Assembly (NCBI GenBank): GCA_032622095.1
Contig: CP136062.1
Location: 156,296,875 to 156,360,874, forward strand
DNA length: 64,000 bases
Direction of reading: 5' to 3'
Source of the DNA: Siphonodentalium dalli
Lineage: Eukaryota > Mollusca > Scaphopoda > Gadilida > Siphonodentaliidae
Positions 11,831-24,854 of this stretch are shown here, one piece after another (the stretch's first letter is position 1; each line of letters opens with the position of its first letter). A model generated the notes under the pieces. The model made no database searches. It saw nothing but the letters and a program-made list of their open reading frames with translations, and was not told where the DNA came from. The position numbers were made by a program, and so were the translations under genes.

Positions 11831-13185
11831 AAGGTGCCAGCAAACACTGGTACACTATTTTAAGAAATTTATCCCTATTGATAATTGGAAAATGTTGAGT
11901 GTCGCACCATTATCTAAATGAAAATCGTTCAAGGATTTGTAGAAATTGGCTGGAATCCTGAAAACATATTATAGTTTATTGATATTTAAAGTGACTTAAA
12001 TGCGAGGGTTTATTACGCTGTGATATTTTTGTCTTTTTTGGAGATAATGTTTTAGTTTTGCCACTTTCCTTCAATATCACGTTAAAATATGTCTCTTGTG
12101 CCTAAAACGACAGTAATCCGTAACCTCACTAAGGGCGTCTCATTCTGTACAAGCTGGCGGTGTATGTCTTGGTCAAAAGCCATGACTAGTGCTTGATCAA
12201 TCAATTGAACATAATGCTCGATTATTCCTGGATGATAATTTACAAGATGCTGATGTTGAGTGGGGGTTCATCGGTCTTTGTCTTGAATACATTTGTTCTG
12301 GATATTCCTCTCGTTATAACTATTAAAGTCGGCATTTCTACGTTGGCCTTAAGTTTTGTTATATGATGAGTCAGTCGTTTCCTATGATTGCCAATACTGG
12401 AAATGACACTGAGACACTGTTTTTTTGTATATATGTAAATGTTTAGACAATATGTAGTCGGTACGGGTGGGGCATGGAAAGTGTTTTGGACGTGTGCATA
12501 TTATATCCACTGCCCCAGCTGCGTGGCGCTATTTGGTTATATTTAAAAAATGCCCGTTGCGAGGTGTGAATTGGGAGTCTGGCGGTGTAGAACCTTCACA
12601 AATGGCGGGGCAACATGTGTTGTATATACTGATTTGTAATTGGTGGAATAAATTAATCTATTTGCCCGCATGCTGAAAAAACAAATTCTTTAAATACAAA
12701 TTTGTTGAAAATAATCAAGGATTTTGATTTGAGTTGCCTGCTCCTATAAATTTTTATCTAGACTAATGGCATTGAAATATTATATTGTACGAAATTTACC
12801 AACACTGACTGATATGCCAAGCACCAGAACAACATGTATGGCATTGTTGATTAGACACCATCAATTGAACAGGGATTAAACAAAGATGGTGGAAAAAGAG
12901 TCATGAGCTATTTTAGAATCTGGATATCCAGCATTTCTCTACGATGTACAACTCAACTTGAGCAACCTGGGTATATGCTGCTCAACTTTAAACAACTAGG
13001 ATATCTACCGTATACTATATGCACCGTTTGGTGGAAATCGACTCGTCCGACGACAAGTAAAACCAATTTAATTAAACAGTGGTGGTGTAGAAAGTGGGGG
13101 TGACTGAACATAGCTGCTGTTATGACAAATTCATATTAACATACGAACATGTCACTGAATATAGTTGGGTGTCACGACCTTAGGA

Positions 13186-13493
13186 AAACATCAAATTTGA
13201 ATCTCTGAAAGATGACAATAACTCTAACCATAACTCTAACCGGAACGCGACCTCAATCCTAACCCGAACCGGTATGGGACGGTACCCTAACACTAACGAG
13301 GACGGAACCGTACCATAACACAAACCGAGACGGGACCATAAACTGATCCGTAACTCTAACAGGGATACGACGGGACCTTAAGCATAATCCTAACCGGGAC
13401 GGGACCTTCGTCCGGGGCGGAACAATCGGAACCGAACCATAACTCTAACCATAACTCGGGGCAAACATCAAATTTGAATCCCTGGAAGATGAC
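13186..13493. repeat. Satellite fragment between 31-bp direct repeats
   Basis: About 246 bp of the same CCCTAA/GGGACGGGAC-type satellite (13217-13462) lie between near-identical 31-bp direct repeats at 13186-13216 and 13463-13493 (AAACATCAAATTTGAATC core, two mismatches). The repeats would be one copy if the satellite were removed, so this looks like an insertion with duplication of its flank, independent of the two large arrays. Confidence 0.8.
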
Positions 13494-14294
13494 GTGGGGC
13501 AGAAACAAAATACTGATTTCCAAACATGACAATAAAGAGACAGTTTCAACATATGTTTATATTACATGAGTTTAATCCGTAACATGATACGGACATATAC
13601 GTTCAGAAGAGATATCCGTCATGGCTACTGGTTGAGGTGGTTACTTCAAATAAACGAGATAAATCACTACCATGACTAATCTACGATATGAGCATCACAT
13701 TGAATCCTGATAATAAAGGAATATGAGAACGGTAACATGGGAATATGGACATCGAGGTGTTATCATGTAATCAGGTAAGATTTAATCTAGTAATTAATGA
13801 GGACCTATGTTGACATTTCTGCTCAAATTTTATTTCAATGAATTATGTTTAAGGAGACTAATTACCACCACCCAACTACCACATACAAGTTCGAACTGAT
13901 TTATGATAATATATTCCACGCACAGGAACAATTATTCAAAACATTACTATTTATGGTTTTGCGCAATCATTCCGAAACTCGTTCTGTATGTGACTAGTTC
14001 GTATCTATAGTAAAATATATAAGTTTACTGAACCAATTCGATAGTGTTTCGTGTAATGTTGTCGTTGGTAGCTATATAATATTATACAGATACATACCAT
14101 TGTTGGAAGGTTATACTATACAGTTCTAGTTTGATGTAAGCAGATCACTCAACAAAAATATTTCCATGATGTTGAGTTGTTAACTTATTACACACTATAA
14201 CAATAATTTAAGTTCGCTGGAAAATCAGGTTACTCAATGAGGAAGCCTACAACTGTAAGAGTTTACGCTTACCTGGTTGTTCTCCCTTTTACAG

Positions 14295-14478
14295 AATATG
14301 GTTCCAACTCATGACTGCGAAATCTACGTAGTTGTCTACTCGCGAGGAGACCGGAAGTCCTTTCGCCACGCAATTGACATCCTGTTCCATTTGCGCCGAG
14401 TGAGCAAAGTCACCAAGCCCATCATTTTGGTGGAGAACAAGTGCGATCTTGTCCGGACAAAGGTCATCGCCGCCGGAG
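14295..14478 (+). CDS. RGK-family small GTPase, internal exon with G4 motif (gene B)
   Basis: The exon is bounded by CTCCCTTTTACAG and GTGAGT, both strong splice sites. It is open for 61 codons plus one base (phase 0 in, phase 1 out). The protein has EIYVVVYS (the beta-strand before G4; RGK proteins show AYVIVYS-type sequence), a DRKSF segment, LRRVSK, then PIILVENKCDL, where NKCD is the G4 guanine-specificity motif, and LVRTKVI. The phase-1 exit fits exactly with the last exon at 17255, which completes a Glu codon to give the family's EGK junction. The usual VGNKxDL is VENKCDL here. No preceding RGK exon is visible in the window. Confidence 0.9.
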
Positions 14479-14531
14479 GTGAGTACCGTGTCTTTGCCAA
14501 ACACTGAATTACTAGTAGTTTCCGAATGAAA

Positions 14532-14581
14532 TGTTCAGATAAGTTCTACAACCGGCCAGTGTAGAACCTATTTTCTGAACA
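14532..14581. repeat. Intronic hairpin, copy B
   Basis: Same hairpin as 21-70, differing by one base in the right arm. It begins 54 bases after the splice donor of the G4 exon. Confidence 0.7.
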
Positions 14582-14688
14582 TTATATATAGGTATGACTC
14601 ATCTGCACTTGTATTATATGTTCGTCTGTCGTCTGCTAATAATATGTCATTCCAATATATACTGTTATACCTGATGGGAGAAACTATT

Positions 14689-16039
14689 GGGTGTGTCTTT
14701 TTACCGGATTCCGGATTTCGATCCGGATTTAGGTGTCTTTTTACCGGATTTCGACCCGGATTCGGGTATGAATTTCATGCTTGTTTTATCACACATTTAA
14801 CCCATTAAAAGCCGTTTCTGACACGCGGAAACTGGTTAGGAGGTGAGATTAAACCAATATAGGGCTGTCGTGCTCATTCAACCCGATTAATCGTATTTAA
14901 AGGTACATATCGTGCCCGGATCAGCATACTTCTTATTTTTTCATATAGACACGGCGGTTGGATTGATTTTACGTGATCATGGCGGCATTTAAGGGAACAC
15001 ACCATGTCCGGATCCGAATTAATTATCTCGTAATTATCTCGTAATCTCCGGTTTTTTTCTCTCTTTTTTTTCCATATAAATTATCGTCTTTTTGATATAT
15101 TAAATGTCACGTGGAACAAAGTTATAAGTTGATTTTGAGACGTTATACTAGGCTGTTGGATTGATTTCACGGAATGATTATCGCATTTAAAGGTACACAC
15201 CATGTGCGGAACCGAATTAATTTCCACGTATTTACTGATAATATTTAAAGGTACAAATTATTCCCGGATCCGGATTTTTCTCCTTATAAAGTAATGCTTA
15301 TTTAATAAAATACACGACTAAACATCAACATCTATAACCTGGTTCCACGCGACTCAGCTGACATTTAATGTATTAAATAGGCATTAATTTATGAGAAATA
15401 AATCCGGATCCGGGCATAATCTGTACCTTTAATTATTATCAGTAAATACGTGGAAATTAATTCGGTTCCGCACATGGTGTGTACCTTTAAATGCGATAAT
15501 CATTCCGCGAAATCAATCCAACAGCCTAGTTTAACGTCTCAAAATCAACTTATAACTTTGTTCCACGTGACATTTAATATATCAAAAAGACGATAATTTA
15601 TATGGAAAAAAAGAGAGAGAAAAAAACCGGATCCGGAAATGATATCTACCTTTAAATATGATCAATAATTACGAGATAATTAATTCGGATCCGGACATGG
15701 TGTGTTCCCTTAAATGCCATCATGATCACGTAAAATCAATCCAACCGCCGTGTCTATATGAAAAAATAAGAAGTATGCTCATTCGGGCACGATATGTACC
15801 TTTAAATACGATTAATCGGGTTGAATGAGCACGACAGCCCTATATTGGTTTAATCTCACCTCCAAACCAGTTTCCGCGTGTCAGAAACGGCTTTTAATGG
15901 GTTAAATGTGAGATAAAACAATCATGAAATTCATACCCGAATCCGGGTCGAAATCCGGTAAAAAGACACCTAAATCCGGGTCGAAATCCGTGTCGAAATC
16001 CGGGATCCGGAATCCGGAATCCGGTAAAAAGACACACCC
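14689..16039. mobile_element. Foldback Mutator-like element with 9-bp target duplication
   Basis: The 1351-bp insertion is flanked by GAAACTATT (14680-14688 and 16040-16048), present once at the equivalent site in copy A near 170. Its ends are exact inverse copies (GGGTGTGTCTTTTTACCGG). Almost the whole element is one inverted repeat: arms of roughly 14689-15315 and 15378-16039 around a loop of about 60 bp. Repeated CCGGATCCGG and AAAGGTAC motifs run along the arms. Long inverted repeats with 9-bp duplications are typical of Mutator-like and foldback elements. No transposase is encoded. It sits in the last intron of RGK gene B. Confidence 0.92.
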
Positions 16040-17254
16040 GAAACTATTTTGTGATGACATGGTTAACATCTCCATGGACAGTTTATTACATATATTATTT
16101 CAGATGTTCTAGCAATGGGTCAATATCTTCAAAAGTTTAAATATGTTCACTAGACGCACAAAACACTTAAATATACTTTACCTAGATCCAGCTATGTATG
16201 GGGCCATCTCCAACTCTCTTCAATAGAATATATGCAATAAATTAATGAATTTGAGTCGTCGTGCATGAGTGAAAAAAACAGTAATTTAGTCTATTACATC
16301 GCCCATGAAGAGTATGTACTGTCGCAAAGGGAGATAAATCATGAGTCAGAAATAAGCTAAATGTTTTTGAGCAGAAATAACAATTCTAAATTAAATTGAA
16401 CGTGAGTTGAATCCTTGTGAACATCTGCAGTACACCGGTTTATCACATAATTAACCGTTAACCCCGTCCCAATGTTTTAGTAAGACACACGTGTAGTATC
16501 GCTGCGCGCAGTGACGTAAGGGCTTATATCAATGGTGTCGAAGCCAATTCGGGGACTTTATTATTATGTTAAACATAATGTAATTACGATATTCGATTTT
16601 TGTTGCGTTATTTAGTGTTGGGTGTGAGATAACATGGTTGATACGGGTTGTTGACAAAATTGTTCAACATGAAAAGACACATTTGAAATTAAATATATTC
16701 GCTCTTGAATGTGCATTTACATCATATTTGGTTGTGATAAGGAACCCAATATTAATTTTGTTTAATCCCAGCCTTTTCGATGTCGTTTTTCCTCGCTTAT
16801 GTGTGACTGTGATAAAATGGATCTTAAATTCGTCGCATTTCTATGCGAATTGTATTATTCCAATAAATTCGATTCTAGCCTCACAAAAGCTCGGTTGGAA
16901 TATAATTTAGTGCACTCGGTTGATTACTTTCGTATACATGTGCGACTCATTAGATATCCTCTATGTTTCAAGTTGTTCTTTTGTAGGAAAATTGTTTTGA
17001 CTTGAAAATCAGGAAGTGGTGTTTTGGAAGAAAGAGTGCCTAATTGCAAAATGGTATCCTCTCTGACAAATGAACAATTGTTTGCGCTCTATAATTACAC
17101 TAGAGTTGCAGTGAATCCACAATTGTTATGATGCTGCTTTCTTTATGAAATATTTACTTTGTGAATTTGTTTCCATGGCATCCGATGTTGAAACAAGCTA
17201 CCTCTGCCCCTCCTTGACATTCATTTTAACTTTCGAATGTCTCTTTTTTTACAG

Positions 17255-17463
17255 AAGGGAAAAAAGTCGCCCTGTCATACAACTGCAAATTTGTGGAGAC
17301 ATCGACACTCTTCCATCACAACGTGGATGAGTTGTTGGTCGGTATTCATAAACAAAACTCTTTGCACAACAACGCGCGAACAGGCTCAGGGAGGAAGATG
17401 AAGGCACTTTTACCACGCATTTTCAAGAGTAAAGCATCCTGTGAAAATTTGATGAAATTATAA
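17255..17463 (+). CDS. RGK-family small GTPase, last coding exon (gene B)
   Basis: The acceptor TTTTTTTACAG precedes the exon, which is read in phase 1 to TAA. It completes the Glu codon left by 14295-14478 and continues GKK, then NCKFVETS (G5 region), HHNVDELLVGI, a basic tail, and KSKASCENLMKL, the RGK carboxyl-terminal motif without CAAX box. It is closer to the family consensus than gene A's exon (HHNVDE here against NHNVDQ there). The last intron is 2776 bp, of which 1351 bp is the foldback insertion. RGK proteins bind GTP, calmodulin and calcium-channel beta subunits; this is family knowledge, not shown here. Confidence 0.93.
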
Positions 17464-17812
17464 TTTATCAGTCACCTGTTCAGCAACATTCAGAGTATGA
17501 AATGATGTTATTATAACAATTGTTATATATTTATCATCGGTTATGTGAGATCGTGTAGCACGAGTGCTGTGTGGTAATGTGTTATCTTTGTCAGTGCTGA
17601 GAAGGAAACATGTATACCATTTTAAACAGAGAATACTTGAAGCTAATAACCATATCCTGTCATCCATTTGTAACTCAGATATATTCAAATCGAAATTATT
17701 CAAAATCATGGAATCATATGTTGTCCACTTAGCTGCATATATATATATAACATAAACGTAGCATATAACGTATGATTATTTTGTAAGTTATGGATAATTA
17801 TGTATAGTCTGA

Positions 17813-17818
17813 AATAAA
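17813..17818 (+). promoter_or_regulatory. Poly(A) signal AATAAA, RGK gene B
   Basis: Matches the signal at 1943-1948 and lies about 350 bases after the gene B stop codon. Confidence 0.55.
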
Positions 17819-17836
17819 ACTATATATCCATGTAGA

Positions 17837-17968
17837 GCATTATCATCATCACCATTATCACCGTTGTCATCATCATGGTCATTATCGTAATCATCATAAC
17901 TGCTATCTGTTATCACAATCAACATCAACATCATCGCCGGCATCATCATATTCATCGCCGTCGTCTTA
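17837..17968. repeat. Imperfect ATC trinucleotide repeat, copy B
   Basis: Same interrupted ATC/GTC array as in copy A, with one or two extra triplets near CAACATCAACATC. Confidence 0.85.
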
Positions 17969-18159
17969 AGTAATCACCACCAATTGTTTGGATTATATGA
18001 GCATTGACGGTTAACTATTTCGGTCGTAAATATATCTACACGCGCTTCCATTCATCAAACGACGTGAATTCCGTTACTAATTCCTTATTGATCATTCGGC
18101 AAAATCCGAGAACGGTGGGAAATTACCTCCCATTCGTAAGCGGCCAACGGGGCCGAACA

Positions 18160-21100
18160 CAATTAGGATCAGCTTTCAAAAAGTGGCCTGAAAATGAGTT
18201 ACCGCTCTGGTCTGTCAGGAAAATTTCGGGACCGGATGACTCGGAACTTTAACCAGGACAGGCGTGTTGGGACCCTAAAGGGACGGGACAGTAATTCTAG
18301 CTGGACCCGGGCCGTGGCTATTAATCTAACCGCGGGCGGGACAAATCGGTACCCTAACCCTAACCGGGGGGGGACGCGACTCTAACATTAACTGGGACGG
18401 GACCTTAGGCCTAACCCTAACCGGGACGGCATCTTAACCCTAACACTGAACAGGACGACGCGGTATCCTAACCCTGACCGGACGGGACCATAAGTTGTAT
18501 GTGGGTGTTCGGAACGGATTGTAACTTAACCATAACCGAACCTGGGCCCTACCCCGGAGCGAAACGGTGCGGGACCCCAACCTTAACCCAGACTGGACGA
18601 GACCGTAATTCTAGCTGGACCGTGACTCATAGTTCTAACCGCGGACGGAACAAGTCGGGATCCTAACCGGGGCGGGACGAAACCCTAACTCTAACCGGGA
18701 CGGGAAATAAAGCATAAACATAACCCTAACGGCAGCTTAACTCTAAGACTGAACAGGCCTAGTCCGACCGGACGGGACCATAACCTTTATGTTGGGGTCG
18801 GAGTGACTGTAACTTTAACCCTAACCGGATCGGGGCCCTATCCAGGAACTGAACGGTGCGGGGCCCTAAGCCAGGCAGGACGGGATCTTGACCCAACCCT
18901 GACGGGACATTAACACTGGCTACACCAATAACCCTAAACCTAAACGGCACTGGACGGCTCTGAACGGGAATTTAACCCTAGCCCTAACCGAGACGGGACC
19001 ATCACGCTAACCGTGGGGAACCCAATACTAACCGGGACGTGACCCCTGACCCTAACCTATTCGGGACGGGAGCTTAACCCTAACTCTAACCGGGACGGTT
19101 AGAACCTAACACTAACAATACTCGTAACCTGATGGTGGATCCGGATGGTCCGTACATCGGACGGGACGAGCCGGGACCATAACAAGGAAGAGACGGGACC
19201 ATAGGACGGTACCCTATCTCTAACCGGAACCCTAACCCTACCCCGGGGCGGAAGTCAGGGGAGGGACGTTAAAACTAATCATAACCATAACCGGGACGGC
19301 ACCAGTCGGGGGCAATAACAATAACTGAAAAGAGGCCTTAAGCCTAACCACAAAGGGGACGGGACCTAAACCTTAATACGGACCAGAACGGGAGGTTAAC
19401 ATAACTACAACCGGGACTGGTGCTAAACCCTAACCCGTACCGGACGGGCGGGATTCTAATTTGGATGTGGTGGTTCGGAACGGTACTGTAACATAATCAT
19501 GTCGGGGTCTGACACGGAAATTAATTGGGCGGGACCCAAACACTAACAGGACGGGGCCTATGCCCCAACCCTGACCGTGACGGGACCTCAACCCTTGGCA
19601 AAACTATAACCCAAACCCTAAAGGGACTGGACGGTTCGGGCGGGAACTTAAACACAACACAACTAACCTGGTCAGGGCCCTATCACTAACCGGTACGGAG
19701 CCTTAAACATAACCTTGGCGGGAGTTTAACCCTATCTGGTACGGGATGTTACTACAGTACTAACTGACAACAATCGTTACCTGGCGGGTAAACCCGACCG
19801 CGGACGGGACGAATCGGGACCCTAACCAGGACGGCACCCTAACCTTTAACTGAACGTAACTGGTTGGAACGGGACCTTAACACTAAACGTAACCATAAAA
19901 CTGGACGGGGCCAGAGGACCTGCCGTTAACACTAACCATAACCGGGACTGTACGGCTCTGGGCTGGAATTTCACAATAACCATAACTGGGACGGGACCAG
20001 TCGGGACCCTAACACTAACCTGGACTGGACCTTTGTCCGATTCCTAACTCGAACTTGGACGGGACCTTGAGCCTAACCCATAACCGGGAAGGGACGGGAC
20101 CACAACAAGGGCGGTATCCTAACAGTAGCAAGAACTGGACGGATTGGAACGGGACCTTAACCCTAACCATTACCCTAAACCGGGACCAGTGTCATGGGAC
20201 GTCCGGGACGTTAACACTAACCTTAACGATAACCCTAACCGGGACTGGACGGCTCTGAACTGGAAATTCACCAGAACCTGACTGCGACGAGACCAGTCGG
20301 ATTCCTAACACTAACCGGGACTCGACCTTAGAGCCATATCCCTAACTCTAACTTGGACGAAACATTGAACCTAACCTTAACCGGGACGGGAGCTTAACCC
20401 TGACAATAACCGGGGAGGTACCCCAAGCTGGACGTGGCGGGATGGGACCATAACTCTAACCCTAACCGGACGGGACGAGTCGGGAAACTAACCCGGGATG
20501 GAGAGAGACACTAACCCTACCAGAGTATGACCCTAACCATAACTGTGACTGGACGGCTTGGGAATGTAATTTAGGCCTAACACTAACCCTAACTGGGACG
20601 GACCCTACCACTAACCGAAACGTTACGGTACCTTAAACCAACACCCAACTCAAACCGTGGCGGGATGGGGCTGGACCTTAAGCCTAACCTAATTATGAGT
20701 GGACCCTGACTCGAAACGCGACATGGTCTTAACCTTAGCTCTAACCGGGAGGGGACCGTAACACTATCCGAGATGTGAGGGGACCGTAAACCGAGCCCTA
20801 ACTCTAAGCGGGACTCGACATTAAAACTAACTCTAGCTAATCCGGGGAGGATGGGACCTAACCCTAATCGGGACGGAACCGTAACCCTAATTCTAACAGG
20901 TACGGGACTCTAACCCTTACAGGACGGGATGTAAACCTTAACCCTAACTGGTACTTGACCTTAAACCTAACTCTAAGCCGAACCGTGTGGGGACGGCCCC
21001 TTAACCATAACTCTAACCGGGACGGGACCTTTAGGTTCCCCTACCCAATCGCGGCGGTGTGTGCCGGCCCTTAATCCTACACTAATCCGAATGCCAGCGG

Positions 21101-21578
21101 GAGGACATTAAACCTATCTCTAATCCGAATCGGGGCGGGACGGGACCTTAACACTACCCATAACCGGGACGGGACTGGACCCACACACTGACCGTAATCG
21201 GCACGGGACGATAAGGGCCGTGACGGGACCCTAGTATAACAGGGATAGATCGAGATGGGACCTTTACACTATAGCACTAATCCTAAACGGGACAGGACGG
21301 GGCGGATCCTAACCCTAACTGGGACGGGACCCTAACCATAACCGGGATGGACGGGATGGGACAGCGGGCGCGGGTAGTGACGGTAACGGGGCGCGCGGGC
21401 GGAGCAACTCGTAGTTGTGTTGGTTGGGGCGTCACTGTACGTCTGTTTTCGACCAATTGGCACTGATGTTCTAATTTTTTCGGTCCAAATTATCGCCCCA
21501 TGCACTTTCACTTCAATGTTCCAGACCGAGCATAGCAGCAACTCATATTCGGACACTTTTTGAAACTCGATCCAAATT
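18160..21578. repeat. Degenerate CCCTAA/GGGACGGGAC satellite with flanking inverted repeats, copy B
   Basis: A satellite of about 3.1 kb (18240-21400) is enclosed by imperfect inverted repeats at 18160-18219 and 21521-21578, as in copy A. It contains about 380 bp (20273-20655) missing from A. Open frames here are low-complexity and not genes. G-rich and C-rich strands alternate, so G-quadruplexes are possible. Confidence 0.85.
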
Positions 21579-23099
21579 TACTTCGGCTAAATCGAATTCT
21601 ATCCAGCTATTATTTACATATACTTCTGAACACCTGATATATACATATTTTTTGTTTTGAACTATCAACGTTAGCGTTGTTAAAGTAATGAGAGCGGGTC
21701 TCAAGTTACAAAGAGGACATACTAATAACGCTGTCAATGGCTACCGTGTTAAACCTGTTTACCCTGGAAGCCTATAACATTGTAGAGGTCGGTTGTTTAT
21801 TATGACATCAAGGTGAACATATCCATACTGCACATGGCGTCACTTTATATTGCAACCAGTCTTTTCGCTTGCTTCTTGAATTAACGAACAGCAGAGGAAT
21901 ATCTGCTGGTTGCTTTCATGTTTTCATTTCAATTCAATATGTTGGGACGTTTGTGCACCCGCAATCCGATATTTGACTAAGAGATGATTATAATTTTGCG
22001 TAGAAGTACAATTTAGTTTTATCTTATCGAATATGCCATTTCATTTTATGCCATTGTCTGATTTATTTGATTTATATTCGTGAATAATCCTGTGTCTTTC
22101 AATTGTTCTTGGCTGATAGCGATTCACGTGATTAGATTCATATATCTGTATGTGGCTCATGTTATCGTTTCTACATTGTGTATCATGGTTTTGCATGCTT
22201 CAATATATACTGGTTAATTTATTTTGGCTTTTATGTGTTAATTTCATTTCATTCGAGTCTTTTGTAACGTACATAAATTGCCCACAACTCGATATTTGGC
22301 CAAGCGATTATTCAACTTTTGCATAGAAGTAAACTTTATTTTTTGAAAATATCATTTTATCATGACATTCACTGATTTGTATGATTGTTATTCATGCGCT
22401 CTAAATAATCCTGTCACTTCCAATTGTCGATTCGTGATCTTGAATCACGTGATCATATTCATATATTTGGCGATTGCTCAAGCCGATGTTCTATGTTTTC
22501 ACGTTTACTACACATAGCGATTACGCAGACCAATGTTCTACATGTACGTTGTAATGTGTATTACGTTATGTTGATTGTGTTCATGGTATACATTGTCCCG
22601 AATGTCCTTAACCAGACACCACATGTAAGCGAAAAATAAATTTGTCGGATCGGAATAATGGACTTTGTCTCACTTACTCCCTATGCATGGAAATTGCTTT
22701 AATAGGCATCAAACCAGTGACATTACATAACTACGGTCTTTACTTATTGTATACAAATTAATAGAAGTTCAGTAAAAATAACTATAATTTGATTAAGTCT
22801 CTTTAATCCGTGTTATCGAAGAAAATATATCGTCAAATGTATAGCGTATTGGGGTACTATTACTTGTACAACCACTTATCTCACATATATCCTAGATTCG
22901 TTTCGTTTGCAACTGATGGTAAATTGTGTTCTTAGTATTTTGTTGAAAGGTAACTGATATGTATACTGTTGATACGTGCGGTTCCAGCTGGAATATACGC
23001 ACCCCTGATCAAGACTTAGTGGTCCTGCTAATGTGATGTGATGTGATGCTGGTGGTCTCTGCTGAATTGCTATAATGCGATTCGGGCGAACTGATGCTG

Positions 23100-23103
23100 T
23101 TAA
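23100..23103. other. Empty TTAA target site
   Basis: The single TTAA here joins exactly the flanks that surround the MITE at 6843-7336 in copy A. It shows the unoccupied ancestral state or a precise excision. Confidence 0.85.
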
Positions 23104-24854
23104 GACAAAGTACCGTTATTTTTCAAATGTTGTCATTTTATGGGTGTATGGCTAATACGAGCGGTTTGGAATAAGACCAGTGCATGTTTGGAACATAACA
23201 AAACATAGACATTTTGAACAAATATAATAATGGCTGCTCTGGTGTTTGCAAAACGATGTGAATTGCCATCTTGCTATAGTCGATTTGCCACAACTAGTAC
23301 AACCAATATAAACATATCTCGCAATATATATGTGTTGGAATGTTTGATACACACAATGGCTTTTCATATTGCAGATTTTCCGAACGCCGCACAAACGACA
23401 ATTTTAGAACAAATAACGTACATGTTCTTAACAGCGTAAATTTGCCATGACAGCATCTTAGCAATTCAACAGGGCCCACCAGCATCGCATCACATTGGCG
23501 GGACCAGTTGACCAGTTGTGATACTGTAATAGGATGAAACTTTAATGGTCTGACTGTATTTGTGTTCGAGGGTACGCCAATACATGGGATTCGTTAATCA
23601 AATAATTTATTATTGCGACAGTTCTTTAATCTTAGTGTTCGATATTCCGAGAGTTCGATACTTAAGAATTTACAGCGACGTGGACATGAATAACAGTCGG
23701 GCCTCATCAACATAAAATAAATGTTCCCTGAGGCATCACCATGCGCAAAAGAATCCCACCGGTATCAAATTTAAACACCATACATACATTTGGGAACAGA
23801 CAATTAACACACGCGTATATATAATTGCGTAAATGATACACAAATATCCAAATGTTTGTCTTTGTCGTGTCTTATACATGTATGTTACAACATATGTGAC
23901 TTATTGGTGCTCTATATAAAGATTCACGTACATGCACGTGCGTGAGCGACACATACAAGTGTAATAATTTAACGCGATGCTGAAACGGATGCCAGCTTCT
24001 GTATGTGAGGAAACTACATGCTATTCTGAAAGCTAGCGCGACCTACATGTATATTTACATATTCGCGACTTTCGGACTATCGAATAATCGTAATATCTAA
24101 CTATCTGACAAACGAACTGCCTAATTTTTTCGTCATTTGACAAATATACAACATTCATATTTGAGAATAAGTGGGACAGTTGAAGCACAGGTCCCCAGAT
24201 CAAAGATTTACTCCACCCCCAATAATACTTAATCCCATAGAAATGTATTCAACTTGGCGGGGCCTAATTTTTATTTATTTTTTTCAGTAAAAAAACAGGT
24301 TCAAAATAGAAAACAAATATTTTTGTTACATAAAGGCCTCATATATACGTAGACATATATTTTCTTACCCATCAATTTGATGTATCCCGTGTAAAAACAT
24401 GGTCCAGAAAAACTCCTGTTATGAGCACAGGTCTGACGGAAACCGGCTGTTGAAATCCCTCGATCGAGATGGAGTCCGCTCAACTCGGTCAAAGAGCCGG
24501 ATTTTGACCACACCGACTTGTGCTTCAAAAACGCACTAAACGGTAAGTAGAATATATATATTATACATAATTAGAAGCGGAATCACGGCATCATATCTCT
24601 CGTATTTATTGAAATAATCAGTTTCATAAAACCGGAAGCAAATTTAAATTGTCCAAAACAAGCCATTTTGTAAGTAAGCTGATATGACGTAACACTAATT
24701 TGTCATTGGCCCAATATAAATCAAATATATAACGAAGAAGTAATGTACATACGCTCTAAATATTTACGAAGTTATATTCTTGTCCATGTGTATGTTTTCA
24801 AATCGGCATTCGTGTTAATTCAATCTTTATCTATTCTTTTCATTTGTTATAAAT

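Larger units (their letters stand above)
9495..14294. other. Spacer between copy A and the RGK G4 exon
   Basis: This 4.8-kb AT-rich stretch holds diverged dispersed repeats and a satellite fragment, listed separately. I looked for the P-loop exon and the exon between P-loop and G4 that RGK gene B should have. No open frame with GxxGVGKT or a recognisable middle exon is present on the + strand. Small exons under about 120 bases cannot be excluded by eye. Confidence 0.5.

Noticed and set aside
14289-14504. Open frame on the - strand opposite the RGK G4 exon
   Set aside because: It is the shadow of the real exon, which has splice sites and GTPase motifs on the + strand.
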